Shown in pieces: positions 50,057 through 58,171 of a stretch of 64,000 bases of DNA (position 1 is its first letter; every line of letters begins with the position of its first letter). Source of the stretch: Nocardia vinacea NBRC 16497. GTDB taxonomy: Bacteria > Actinomycetota > Actinomycetes > Mycobacteriales > Mycobacteriaceae. The stretch spans positions 186,001 to 250,000 of the forward strand of contig NZ_BAGN01000182.1 of NCBI RefSeq assembly GCF_000308835.1. Direction: 5' to 3'. The position numbers and the translations under genes are program-made. The notes under the pieces were generated by a model, which was given only the letters and a program-made list of their open reading frames with translations, was not told the origin of the DNA and ran no database searches.

Positions 50057-51400
50057 GTGTCTGAGATCGTGCGCCGTCGCTCGTCCCGCAATGCCAAGTT
50101 AGCCAAGATTCCGCTGGGTATCGCCGGACGAGCCGCCGTCGGGTTCGGTAAGAAGCTGGCCGGTGGCGATAAGGGGGAGATCAACGCGCACTTGAACCAG
50201 AAGGCCGCCGAGCAATTGTTCACCGTGCTCGGTGAGCTCAAGGGCGGTGCGATGAAGTTCGGTCAGGCGCTGAGCGTCATGGAGGCCGCGGTTCCCGAGG
50301 AGTTCGGCGAGCACTATCGCGACGCACTCACCAAACTGCAGGCCGCCGCGCCGCCGATGCCTGCCGAGACCGTGCACCGAGTCCTGGACCAGCAGCTCGG
50401 CACCCAGTGGCGGCAGCGCTTTCAATCCTTCGACGACACCCCCGCGGCATCGGCGAGCATCGGCCAGGTGCACAAGGCGGTGTGGTCCGATGGCCGGACC
50501 GTCGCGGTGAAGGTGCAGTATCCGGGCGCCGACGAGGCGCTGCGCGCCGACCTCAAGACACTGTCGCGAATGACCGGTCTGATCGCCTCGGTGATTCCGG
50601 GCGCGGATGTGAAGCCGCTGCTGGCCGAAATCACCGAGCGCACCGAGGAGGAACTCGACTACCGCAACGAGGCCGCCAACCAGCGCACCTTCGCCAAGGC
50701 CTTCGACGGACATCCGGAGATCGTGGTGCCGAAGGTGGTGGCCAGCGCGCCGAAGGTGATCGTGACCGAATGGCTGGACGGCACTCCGGTCTCACAGATC
50801 ATCAAGCAGGGCGCCGAGGATCCGGAGGGCACGCGGGCGCTGCGCAATCGGGTCGCCGCATTGATGGGCAAATTCCACTTCTCCTCGCCGGAGACCGTCG
50901 GTCTGCTGCACGCCGATCCGCATCCCGGCAACTTCATGATGCTGCCCGACGGCAAACTGGCCGTCATCGATTTCGGTGCCTGCGCTCCCATGCCGGACGG
51001 CTTCCCCGAGGTCCTCGGCCGGATGCTGGCCCTGGAACTCGACGAACGCTTCGATGAACTGGTCGAGCTCATGTACGACAACGGCTGGGTGATTCCGGGC
51101 CGGACCGTAACCGATAAGGAGATCGCCGACTACCTGCGGCCGTTCACCGACCCGATCCAGACCGATTCGTTCCACTTCACCCGCAGATGGATGCAGCGGG
51201 TGGCCGGTAAGGCCTCCGAGTTCAACAGTCCGGATATGAAGACCGCGCGGGCACTGCAACTGCCCGCGCAGTACGTGATGATCTTCCGCGTGCTCGGCGG
51301 TTCGGTCGGCATCCTGGCCCAGCTCGATGCGGAGCTGCCGTTCATGCAATTGGTGCGGGCGTGGATGCCCGGCTTCCGTGAGGAGCGCTCCGCCAGCTGA
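50057..51400 (+). CDS. ABC1/UbiB-family atypical kinase
   Basis: Protein of 447 residues in the ABC1 (ADCK/UbiB) family, with motifs KFGQALSVMEAAVP (KxGQ), AASASIGQVHKA (Ala-rich nucleotide loop), VAVKVQYPG (catalytic Lys), EELDYRNEAAN, HADPHPGNF and IDFGACA (DFG). GTG 50057 is preferred over an in-frame start at 49970, because the product then begins MSEIVRRRSSRNAKLAKIP as I recall for Rv3197. Such proteins are linked to quinone biosynthesis and, in mycobacteria, to the adjacent whiB7 resistance response. It is followed by a terminator at 51428. Confidence 0.92.
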   Translation: MSEIVRRRSSRNAKLAKIPLGIAGRAAVGFGKKLAGGDKGEINAHLNQKAAEQLFTVLGELKGGAMKFGQALSVMEAAVPEEFGEHYRDALTKLQAAAPPMPAETVHRVLDQQLGTQWRQRFQSFDDTPAASASIGQVHKAVWSDGRTVAVKVQYPGADEALRADLKTLSRMTGLIASVIPGADVKPLLAEITERTEEELDYRNEAANQRTFAKAFDGHPEIVVPKVVASAPKVIVTEWLDGTPVSQIIKQGAEDPEGTRALRNRVAALMGKFHFSSPETVGLLHADPHPGNFMMLPDGKLAVIDFGACAPMPDGFPEVLGRMLALELDERFDELVELMYDNGWVIPGRTVTDKEIADYLRPFTDPIQTDSFHFTRRWMQRVAGKASEFNSPDMKTARALQLPAQYVMIFRVLGGSVGILAQLDAELPFMQLVRAWMPGFREERSAS

Positions 51401-51427
51401 AAAGCCGAAAAGTTTGGCCGAGAACGC

Positions 51428-51468
51428 AAACGAGCCGCCCACCGGATCTCACGGTGAGCGGCTTGTTT
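51428..51468 (+). terminator. Stem-loop after the ABC1 kinase gene
   Basis: AAACGAGCCGC (51428-51438) pairs with GCGGCTTGTTT (51458-51468), extended inward by CACCG/CGGTG, followed by T-rich sequence. It separates the ABC1 kinase gene from convergent whiB7. Confidence 0.75.
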
Positions 51469-51548
51469 GCTTTCTCGTTCCTGGGCCCTGCCCGAATCCG
51501 AACCGGCCGGATAGGCCTCAGCGACCGGAGGGAGGGGAATCACAGATC

Positions 51549-51869
51549 TCATACCGAGATCGCGACCTTGCGTGGACGTCCACGCGGGCGCTTGCGGGCG
51601 ATCACGACACCCTGGTCGAAGATCTCACCGCCCCAGACACCCCACGGCTCGCGCCGATCCATGGCCGCGGTCAGGCAGCCCTTTCGGATGGGGCAAGACG
51701 CGCACAGCGCCTTGGCCTGCTCCAACTGGACCGGGCTCTCGGCGAACCAGAGATCGGGATCTCCGGCTCGACAAGGCAGGACCTTTGTGACCTCCCGGGT
51801 GCGGGTGGGCCGTGCCACGGTTCGGCATGTCACGTCAGTAGTGGCTTGTGGCCTCTCTGCGGTGAACAC
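51549..51869 (-). CDS. whiB7: WhiB7 transcriptional regulator
   Basis: Fe-S cluster regulator of 106 residues. The four cluster Cys are in LPCRAGDPDLWF and LCASCPIRKGC, the sigma-contact turn is GVWGGEIFDQG, and the C-terminal AT-hook is RPRGRPRK, the WhiB7 signature. GTG 51869 is preferred because GAAGGAG lies 6 bases upstream; a frame reaching 51965 would start inside the attenuator. WhiB7 binds SigA and activates intrinsic antibiotic-resistance genes, including its own. A long leader with an upstream ORF and terminator precedes it. The conserved neighbours ABC1 kinase and uvrD2 flank it as in mycobacteria. Confidence 0.96.
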   Translation of the reverse strand: MFTAERPQATTDVTCRTVARPTRTREVTKVLPCRAGDPDLWFAESPVQLEQAKALCASCPIRKGCLTAAMDRREPWGVWGGEIFDQGVVIARKRPRGRPRKVAISV

Positions 51870-51948
51870 GTCGTTCTCCTTCAGCTCGTTTGCAGCGGTA
51901 CGTTCGTTCGTTCCGCGAAACCGAGGCCGGTGTGGCTGAAGGGCCGGT

Positions 51949-51993
51949 AAAAAAATACTGGCCACGGTTTCGCTTCGGGCGATCCGTGGCCAG
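51949..51993 (-). terminator. Attenuator terminator in the whiB7 leader
   Basis: On the minus strand a perfect 10-bp stem, CTGGCCACGG and CCGTGGCCAG (51993-51984 with 51967-51958), is followed by AGTA and seven Ts (51955-51949). It lies 17 bases downstream of the leader ORF stop and about 80 bases upstream of the whiB7 start, the position of a transcription attenuator. Confidence 0.85.
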
Positions 51994-52010
51994 GAGGTCG
52001 GGAGTGTTCC

Positions 52011-52385
52011 CTACCTAGTTCGACATCTCTGTCGAATCCTGATCACGGTCGCTGGGTGTGCGGTGCGGCGGAGGCGTGCCTGCAGATCTGCCGGTGCATA
52101 TCCGGCCTCAACTGCGAAGACGCCGACTTCTGCCGTGTGGGCAAATGCCGGGTGCCAGCCCGCGCTGGGCTTGTCCTGAATGACGACGCAAATCGGGGAA
52201 TGCATGCTCATGGCTTTGCCGTGATCCCCGCGTACGTCGACACCGGACAGACCGATCCCCGGCAAAGCGACTGCTTGCAGGTCGCGCACATGAGCGCTGC
52301 TTGCGAGGATCCCCCGGGAGGCCGACATGACGGGCGCAGCATTCACCGCAACGCCAGTGGCGCTGAAGTTCGTATTGCCATTCAT
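52011..52385 (-). CDS. Leader ORF upstream of whiB7
   Basis: A 124-codon frame with an excellent ribosome site (AGGAGGGAGG, 7 bases before ATG 52385) that ends 17 bases ahead of the attenuator stem. The peptide (MNGNTNFSATGVAVNAAP to TVIRIRQRCRTR) has no recognised domain; its last 11 residues include six Arg. Its placement suggests a role in sensing translation: stalled or inefficient ribosomes would change leader folding and permit read-through into whiB7. Upstream ORFs of this kind are reported for whiB7/wblC leaders. It could also be a dispensable peptide or an ordinary small gene. Confidence 0.6.
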   Translation of the reverse strand: MNGNTNFSATGVAVNAAPVMSASRGILASSAHVRDLQAVALPGIGLSGVDVRGDHGKAMSMHSPICVVIQDKPSAGWHPAFAHTAEVGVFAVEAGYAPADLQARLRRTAHPATVIRIRQRCRTR

Positions 52386-52456
52386 CGGTCTGCCTCCCTC
52401 CTGTACTCGTGTCGGTAACTCTGCGCGCCGAGATGACCTCCCGGTGCGTGAATCCC

Positions 52457-52495
52457 ACCATATGTGTTGCCGCTCATTGCGACAACCTATTTTCT
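52457..52495 (-). promoter_or_regulatory. Probable WhiB7-responsive promoter of whiB7
   Basis: On the minus strand a -35 TTGTCG (52485-52480) and a -10 TATGGT (52462-52457) are separated by 17 bp, and the AT-rich block GAAAATA directly precedes the -35, the hallmark of WhiB7/SigA-dependent promoters. The predicted transcript start is near 52450, giving a leader of about 580 nt. Confidence 0.55.
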
Positions 52496-54671
52496 ACCTG
52501 CGGTTTTGTGGGCTTGACCGCAGCCGTGATGCCACTATCGATAACACCTCGGCCCCGTATTGCTCGAGCTTCTTCGCCCCGATTCCCGGGATCGCGGCGA
52601 GTGCGTTGTCATCGGCGGGCAGTTGCTCGGCGATCGCGGTGAGTGTGGTGTCGGTGAAGATCACGAACTCACGCACCCGCAGATCCTGCGCTTTCTCCTC
52701 CCGCCACGCCTGCAGCGCCGCGAGTAGCTCGGCATCGAGTTCGGCCGGGCAGCGGCGGCAGCGGCCGAGCATGGTGGCGTAGGTGCCGATCAGCGGTTTG
52801 GCACACACCCGGCAGGTCGGGCGCACACCATTCGAGGCGCTGTCGGCAACCGGCGTGGCGATTCGCGAGGCCGGCGAGTCGTCGGGCACGAGGCCATTGA
52901 GGAATCGGGAGCGCCGCCGCGTGCGCCTGCTGCCCTCGCCGCGGGAGAGCGCCCAGGACAGTTGCAGATATTCGCGGGCCCTGGTCACACCGACGTAGAG
53001 CAGTCGCCGTTCCTCTTCGAGGGCGGCCTGATCGGCGACCGAACCGTCGTCGCCGAGCACATGCGCGATCGGCAGCGTGCCATCGGCGACACCGACGAGG
53101 AATACCGCATCCCACTCCAAGCCCTTCGCCGCGTGCAACGACGCGAGGGTTACGCCCTGGACGGTCGGTGGGTGCCTGGCCTCGGCGCGCGCGGCCAACT
53201 CACGCAGCAGGCCGATCAGGTCGAGCGCGTCGTCTTGGTCGACCAACTCTTCGGTCAGGCGGACCAACGCCATCAACGATTCCCAGCGTTCGCGCGTCTG
53301 AGCGCCCGCGGGTTCGGTTGCGGTCAGACCGACCGGCGCGAGTGCGGCGCGCACCAAGGTAACCAAGGCCTTACCGCTGCGGGACTGGTCGGGCAAATCC
53401 TCGCGAGCGGCCACCTGACGCAATGCAGATATGGCTTGCCTAACCTCATTTCGCGCGAAAAAGCCTTCGCCACCACGGACTTGATAGGCAATGCCGAGTT
53501 CCGTCAGCGCCTGTTCATACGCCTCGGACTGCGCGTTGATCCGATAGAGCACCGCGATCTCGGCGGCTGGTGTGCCCGCGGCGATCAGTTTCTTGATCGA
53601 CCGCGCGACCGCGTGAGCCTCGGCAGGGCCGTCGTCGAATTCGGCGAAAACCGGTTCCGGGCCGTCGTCACGCTGGCCTACCAATTGCAGTCGGGTGCCC
53701 GCGATGCGACCGCGGGCGGCGCCGATCACCCGGTTGGCCAATGAGACCACCTGCGGTGTGGAGCGATAGTCGCGTTCCAAGCGGACCACCGTCGCCTCCG
53801 GAAAGCGGCGGGAGAAGTCGAGCAGATAGCTCGGGGTGGCACCGGTGAACGAATAGATCGTCTGGTTCGCGTCGCCGACAACGGTCAGATCGTCGCGGTC
53901 GCCGAGCCAGGCATCGAGCACACGCTGCTGCAGTGGCGTGACGTCCTGATATTCGTCGACCACGAAACTGCGGTAGCGCCCGCGGAATTCGTCGGCCACC
54001 GACGGGTAGTCCTCCAGCGCGGCGGCGGTGTGCAGCAGCAGATCGTCGAAGTCGAGCAGCAGACCGTCCGGTGTCGCCTTCAACTTCTCGTAGCCGCTGT
54101 AGGCCGCCGCGACCCGCATCGGATCGTAGGGCGGCTCGCGACGGTGTTTGGCCACGGCCGTCGGATAGTCCTCCGGTGCGATGAGAGTGGCCTTCGCCCA
54201 TTCGATTTCGGTGAGCAGATCGCGAACAGCTTCGGTGTGCGAGGACAATCCGGCCTGATGTGCGGCCTGTGCCACGACCGGGAATTTGCGATCGAGCAAC
54301 TGCCACGGCACATCGCCGACGATCTGCGGCCAGAAGTACTTGAGCTGGCGCAACGCGGCCGCGTGGAACGTACGGGCCTGCACCTGGTTGGCCTCGCCGC
54401 CGAGGCCGAGCGCGCGCAGGCGGTTGCGCATCTCCCCCGCTGCGCGGGCGGTGAATGTCACCGCGAGCACTTGGTCGGCTTTGACGTGTCCGGCGGAGAC
54501 CAGGTGGGCGATGCGATGGGTAATGGTCCTGGTTTTGCCGGTACCCGCACCGGCGAGCACACAGACCGGACCCCGGGGCGCGCGGACGGCTGCCGCTTGT
54601 TCGGGGTCCAGCGAGTCCAACTCCGGGCGGGTGGGCTCGCTCGTTCTGGTTGCCGACACGACACACATCAT
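52494..54671 (-). CDS. uvrD2: ATP-dependent DNA helicase UvrD2
   Basis: Superfamily 1A 3'-5' helicase of 725 residues. Walker A is GAGTGKTRTITHRIAHL, motif II VVDEYQDVTPLQQ, motif III VGDANQTIYSFTGA, motif V LHAAKGLEWDAVFLVG and motif VI RLLYVGVTRAREYL. The C terminus has the UvrD2-specific tetracysteine module (CRVC and CRRC, 14 residues between the pairs) and an HRDC domain (LQAWREEKAQDLRVREFVIFTDTTLTAIAEQLP). ATG 54671 or 54668 is the likely start; longer frames overlap the MarR gene. It belongs to the conserved whiB7-uvrD2-mycoredoxin-nudC block. A MarR/EVE cassette lies upstream on the same strand, 58 bp away. Confidence 0.96.
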   Translation of the reverse strand: MMCVVSATRTSEPTRPELDSLDPEQAAAVRAPRGPVCVLAGAGTGKTRTITHRIAHLVSAGHVKADQVLAVTFTARAAGEMRNRLRALGLGGEANQVQARTFHAAALRQLKYFWPQIVGDVPWQLLDRKFPVVAQAAHQAGLSSHTEAVRDLLTEIEWAKATLIAPEDYPTAVAKHRREPPYDPMRVAAAYSGYEKLKATPDGLLLDFDDLLLHTAAALEDYPSVADEFRGRYRSFVVDEYQDVTPLQQRVLDAWLGDRDDLTVVGDANQTIYSFTGATPSYLLDFSRRFPEATVVRLERDYRSTPQVVSLANRVIGAARGRIAGTRLQLVGQRDDGPEPVFAEFDDGPAEAHAVARSIKKLIAAGTPAAEIAVLYRINAQSEAYEQALTELGIAYQVRGGEGFFARNEVRQAISALRQVAAREDLPDQSRSGKALVTLVRAALAPVGLTATEPAGAQTRERWESLMALVRLTEELVDQDDALDLIGLLRELAARAEARHPPTVQGVTLASLHAAKGLEWDAVFLVGVADGTLPIAHVLGDDGSVADQAALEEERRLLYVGVTRAREYLQLSWALSRGEGSRRTRRRSRFLNGLVPDDSPASRIATPVADSASNGVRPTCRVCAKPLIGTYATMLGRCRRCPAELDAELLAALQAWREEKAQDLRVREFVIFTDTTLTAIAEQLPADDNALAAIPGIGAKKLEQYGAEVLSIVASRLRSSPQNRR

Positions 54672-54729
54672 GGCAGTGCCCGCCGACAAGTCGCGCCGCA
54701 AGGATCCGGTTCCGCAGGCTCGGTCGCGA

Positions 54730-55188
54730 CTAGCGATCGCGCAGGCGGCGCAGTCCGACCGCGAATGCCCGCGTATCGCCGTCGAGCGGGGCGAAGAATT
54801 CGTGATCGCAGTTCTCGACCGCGACCAGCGCCCGATTCGCCAGTGCCACACCGTCTTCGGTGGGGACCAGGGCCTTGGCCCTGCGGTCGTGCGGATGGTC
54901 GCGGCGCTCCAGCAGGCCCTTGTGCTCGAGTGCGCGCAACACCTGGGAAGTCATCATCGGATCGGTGGCGGCGTGGGCGGCCAGATCGCGCTGCATCACC
55001 GGTTCGTCGCGACCGGCGGCGAGGTAGGTCAGCGCGGCCAGCAGGACGAACTGCACATGGGTGAGATCGAAGGGGGCAAGGGCCGCGCGCTGAGCGGCCT
55101 GCCAGCGATTGGTCACCTGCCAGAGCAAGAGGCCGGGACTTTCGTCGGCCTCGGCGAATCGGCTGCGCAGACCGCGATCCTCACTCAT
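54730..55188 (-). CDS. MarR-family transcriptional regulator
   Basis: Winged-helix regulator of 152 residues. The DNA-binding part is LTHVQFVLLAALTYLAA followed by VMQRDLAAHAATDPMMTSQVLRALEHKGLLERRDHPHDRRAKALVPTEDG, with the MarR wing Asp-Arg pair. ATG 55188 overlaps the EVE gene stop by ATGA and follows GGAGG, so the two are co-translated. The perfect palindrome upstream of the EVE gene is the likely binding site. Confidence 0.93.
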   Translation of the reverse strand: MSEDRGLRSRFAEADESPGLLLWQVTNRWQAAQRAALAPFDLTHVQFVLLAALTYLAAGRDEPVMQRDLAAHAATDPMMTSQVLRALEHKGLLERRDHPHDRRAKALVPTEDGVALANRALVAVENCDHEFFAPLDGDTRAFAVGLRRLRDR

Positions 55189-55640
55189 ATGCCTCCTCTA
55201 TCAGCGATCATCGCCTGTTCGATTGCCGCGAAATCGTGCGCGGTCAATTCGACCAATCCACGGCGCAACACCATGCCCCAATTCGGCGTACTCGTCAGAT
55301 CCAGTTCACCGCGCAGTTCGTCGATGGGGATCTCATGAGCATCGGTTCGATAGTGCACCGCCCGCCGCCACGGCTGGAAGCAGCCGCCATCCTGCGGATC
55401 CGCCTGCCAGACCGGCTGGTCCTCGATGGTGCCGATGGCGGTGAAGGACCTTATCGGCGCACCGCTGCGCATGCCTTCGCGCGGCGAGTAATAGAGGAAT
55501 CCGTCGCCGGGACGCATGCGCTCGAGCGGCATCCGCTTGCCGTGGCTGACCTGGGCGATCCCCAGTTCGACACCGCGGCGGACATGTTCCCGGGAGACCA
55601 CACCCAGCCAGTACTTGGTGGTCGTTGCAGCAGCAGTCAT
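55185..55640 (-). CDS. EVE-domain protein
   Basis: Protein of 151 residues made almost wholly of an EVE/PUA-like domain: YWLGVVSREHVRRGVELGIAQVSHGKRMPLERMRPGDGFLYYSPREGM, then SFTAIGTIEDQPVWQ and YRTDAHEIPIDELRGELDLT. EVE domains read modified bases in DNA or RNA; several are fused to or encoded beside restriction enzymes. Here it is paired with a MarR regulator rather than a nuclease. ATG 55640 is used, since a longer frame to 55673 overlaps the operator palindrome. Confidence 0.88.
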   Translation of the reverse strand: MTAAATTTKYWLGVVSREHVRRGVELGIAQVSHGKRMPLERMRPGDGFLYYSPREGMRSGAPIRSFTAIGTIEDQPVWQADPQDGGCFQPWRRAVHYRTDAHEIPIDELRGELDLTSTPNWGMVLRRGLVELTAHDFAAIEQAMIADRGGI

Positions 55641-55641
55641 A

Positions 55642-55667
55642 GATTTAGTATGCGCGCATACTAAATC
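55642..55667. promoter_or_regulatory. Perfect 26-bp palindrome, MarR operator
   Basis: The half-site GATTTAGTATGCG is followed by its exact reverse complement, giving a 26-bp palindrome directly before the EVE start codon. The core TAGTATGCGCGCATACTA resembles known MarR-family sites. It should control the EVE-MarR operon and possibly the divergent mycoredoxin gene. Confidence 0.8.
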
Positions 55668-55730
55668 ATTCACAAGTCCGGATTCGGAGTTCGGTGGAAC
55701 AGGATCGGGCCGTCAAATGTTGAACGGTCC

Positions 55731-55988
55731 GTGACTGACGTGACCCCCGCCTTGACGATGTACTCGACCACCTGGTGCGGCTACTGCCGACGGCTGAAGA
55801 AGCAGTTGGACGAGTCCGGTATCAGCTATGTCGAGATCGATATCGAAGAGGATCCCGCATCGGCCGAGTTCGTCGGCAGTGTGAACGGCGGCAACCATGT
55901 GGTGCCGACGGTGAAGTTCGCGGATGGGTCCACGGCGACGAATCCGTCGCTGGCCGCGGTCAAGCAGACATTGGCCGCACTGGCCTGA
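55731..55988 (+). CDS. mrx1: Mycoredoxin-1 (glutaredoxin-like)
   Basis: Small redoxin of 85 residues with active site WCGYC at the start of the first helix (LTMYSTTWCGYCRRL), the cis-Pro in HVVPTVKF, and the conserved FVGSVNGGN and FADGS segments of the mycoredoxin-1 group. It reduces mycothiol mixed disulfides using mycothiol/Mtr. The start is GTG 55731. Its place between uvrD2 and nudC is as in M. tuberculosis (Rv3198A), here with the EVE-MarR cassette inserted. It converges on nudC. Confidence 0.94.
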   Translation: MTDVTPALTMYSTTWCGYCRRLKKQLDESGISYVEIDIEEDPASAEFVGSVNGGNHVVPTVKFADGSTATNPSLAAVKQTLAALA

Positions 55989-56048
55989 TCAGACTGCAAT
56001 TGATCCGTGCGGACGATCGGCCCGCACGGAGCTTTTGCGTGTCTTCGA

Positions 56049-56951
56049 TCAGAGCGCGGCCCAGGACTCCACGATGGTGCGCGCGATGGAGATAGAACCC
56101 GGCAGCAGTAGCCGCGCGCCCTGGTTCTGGGCGGACCAGTCACCGACAGCCAGCGCCTCGCGCACCTCGGCCCGGGTGAACCAGTAGGCCTCGGCGATCT
56201 CGCCATCCGAAAAGATCAGCGGCTGATCGGGATCCGCGATGGCCGCGAAGCCGAGCATGAGCGAGCGCGGGAACGGCCACGGCTGGCTGCCCAGGTAGGT
56301 GATGTCGCGCACATCGAGCCCGACCTCCTCGCGCATCTCGCGCTCGACGCACCGCTCCAGCGACTCCCCTGCCTCCACGAATCCGGCGAGCAGGGAGAAC
56401 AGTGTCTTCGGCCAGGTGTGCTGGCGGGCCAGCAGGACCCGGTCGCCGCCGTCGTGGATCAGGCAGATGACGGCCGGATCAATCCGGGGGAACTCCTCGT
56501 GGCCGTTCTCGGTGACCCGCGACCAGCCCCCCTTGGTCGCGACGGACGCCGTGCCGTCGGCGGCATTGAATCCGGCCTTGTCATGCCAGTTCAGCAGGGC
56601 CATGGCGGAGGTGAGCAGGTCGGCGGTGAGATCGTCGAGACCGCCTGCCATCGCTCGCAGATCGGTCAGCGTGCCCTGCAGATCGGCATCACGCACAGCC
56701 CACACATGCTTGTCGCCGTGGATGCCGAGGAAGACCGCGGCCGGACTCGGCTCGGCGGACAGCTCGATCGCCGGTTCCAGCACCAGCGCACCATCGTCGA
56801 AGCGGAACTGTCCGCGCTTATTGATCCGGAGCAACTCGGCCTCGGCCCAGCCCTCCTTCAGCGACTGTTCGTCGGCCCGGATCTCCTCGGCCCGGTCGAG
56901 CACTGAACGCGAAAGCAGTGGAACACCATTGAGCTGAAATCCAGAGGCCAC
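56049..56951 (-). CDS. nudC: NAD(H) pyrophosphatase, NudC type
   Basis: Nudix hydrolase of 300 residues. The Nudix box GFVEAGESLERCVEREMREEVG is complete, and the NudC-specific SQPWPFPRS follows at the usual distance. NudC splits NADH and NAD-capped RNA. The region that normally holds a four-Cys zinc ribbon (LLNWHDKAGFNAADGTASVATKGGW) has no cysteine, so zinc binding is lost in this copy. GTG 56951 is the start. It is followed on the same strand, upstream, by the K+ channel gene with a 23-bp gap. Confidence 0.94.
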   Translation of the reverse strand: MASGFQLNGVPLLSRSVLDRAEEIRADEQSLKEGWAEAELLRINKRGQFRFDDGALVLEPAIELSAEPSPAAVFLGIHGDKHVWAVRDADLQGTLTDLRAMAGGLDDLTADLLTSAMALLNWHDKAGFNAADGTASVATKGGWSRVTENGHEEFPRIDPAVICLIHDGGDRVLLARQHTWPKTLFSLLAGFVEAGESLERCVEREMREEVGLDVRDITYLGSQPWPFPRSLMLGFAAIADPDQPLIFSDGEIAEAYWFTRAEVREALAVGDWSAQNQGARLLLPGSISIARTIVESWAAL

Positions 56952-56974
56952 GGTTCGAGACTATCGCGCCGGTA

Positions 56975-58039
56975 TTACCGGCCTGCGTGCCGGATGTAGA
57001 GCAGCTTGTCGGTCGCCTCCAGCGCGTCCACCTCGGCCTCGCCCACTCGGATCAGCTCGCCGCCGCGTACCACGCCGAGCACGATATCGCCGAGATGGCG
57101 CGGGGAGCCGCCGACCTCGGACGGTTCCACATCGCGTTCGGCGACCGCGAAGCCCTGTTCGGGGGTCAGCAGATCCTCGATCATCTCCACCACGGTCGGG
57201 GTGGTGGTGGCGATGCCGAGCAGCCGGCCCGCTGTCTCGGAGGACACCACCACCGAATCGGCACCGGACTGGCGCAGCAGATGGGTGTTCTCGGCCTCGC
57301 GGATGGCGACCACGATCTTGGCGTTCTTATTGAGCTCGCGCGCCGTGAGAGTCACCAGGACGGCGGTGTCGTCCCGGTTGGCGGCGACCACGACCGAGGA
57401 GGCCCGCTGCGCGCCGGCCAACCGGAGCACATCGGACTGGGTGGCCGAACCGTGCACCGTCACCAGGCCCACATTCGCCGCCGCCTCCAGCGCGACGGCA
57501 TCGGTATCGACCACGACGATGTCGGCGGGCTGTACGCCGTCGCCGAGCATGGCATCGATCGCGGTGCGGCCCTTCGTCCCGTATCCGACGACCACGGTGT
57601 GATTACGCACGCTGCGCCTCCAACGCTGAATCTTGAATGCCTGCCTGGAGCGCTCGGTGAGCACGCCGATGGTGGTACCGACGAGCACGATGAGGAAGAG
57701 CACGCGCAGCGGGGTGATGATGACGATATTGGCCAGCCTGGCCTCGGCGGTCACCGGCGCGATATCGCCGTAACCGGTGGTCGACAGCGATACCGTCGCG
57801 TAGTAGAAGGCGTCGAGGAACGACAGCTCGTCACCGGAATTGTCGTGGTACCCACCGCGACCCAAATACACCACCAGCGCCGCGGCGAACAGCAAGGCGA
57901 TCGCGAAGAGCACGCGGCGCACCAGCGAAGCCCATGGGCTGTTCTGGATTTCGGGGATGCGCAGCACCCCGACCAACGCGAAATCCGGACGACTGGACAG
58001 TCCGATACTGCGTGCGCGATCACCGAACACCGGACTCAC
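56975..58039 (-). CDS. Two-TM potassium channel with RCK/TrkA domain
   Basis: Protein of 354 residues. A first helix (RRVLFAIALLFAAALVVYLG) is followed by the pore with selectivity filter TTGYGD and a second helix (IVIITPLRVLFLIVLVGTTIGVL). The C-terminal two-thirds is an RCK module with the Rossmann motif VVVGYGTKGRTAIDAM, then a TrkA-C-like domain ending in ALEATDKLLYIRHAG. It corresponds to Rv3200c. Gating ligand is not identifiable. It lies between nudC and adnB on the same strand. Confidence 0.92.
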   Translation of the reverse strand: MSPVFGDRARSIGLSSRPDFALVGVLRIPEIQNSPWASLVRRVLFAIALLFAAALVVYLGRGGYHDNSGDELSFLDAFYYATVSLSTTGYGDIAPVTAEARLANIVIITPLRVLFLIVLVGTTIGVLTERSRQAFKIQRWRRSVRNHTVVVGYGTKGRTAIDAMLGDGVQPADIVVVDTDAVALEAAANVGLVTVHGSATQSDVLRLAGAQRASSVVVAANRDDTAVLVTLTARELNKNAKIVVAIREAENTHLLRQSGADSVVVSSETAGRLLGIATTTPTVVEMIEDLLTPEQGFAVAERDVEPSEVGGSPRHLGDIVLGVVRGGELIRVGEAEVDALEATDKLLYIRHAGR

Positions 58040-58171
58040 CCGCCCCCGTGCTCGCCGATCCCACGGCGTCGGCCGTCTGCGGCGTTGCTTGTCCCTCCGG
58101 CACGAACGGCAGCCTACCGGGTCCCGGCGGCGCCGCTTGGCGCCGACGCGAACGGTTGGTGAATCTCTGGA

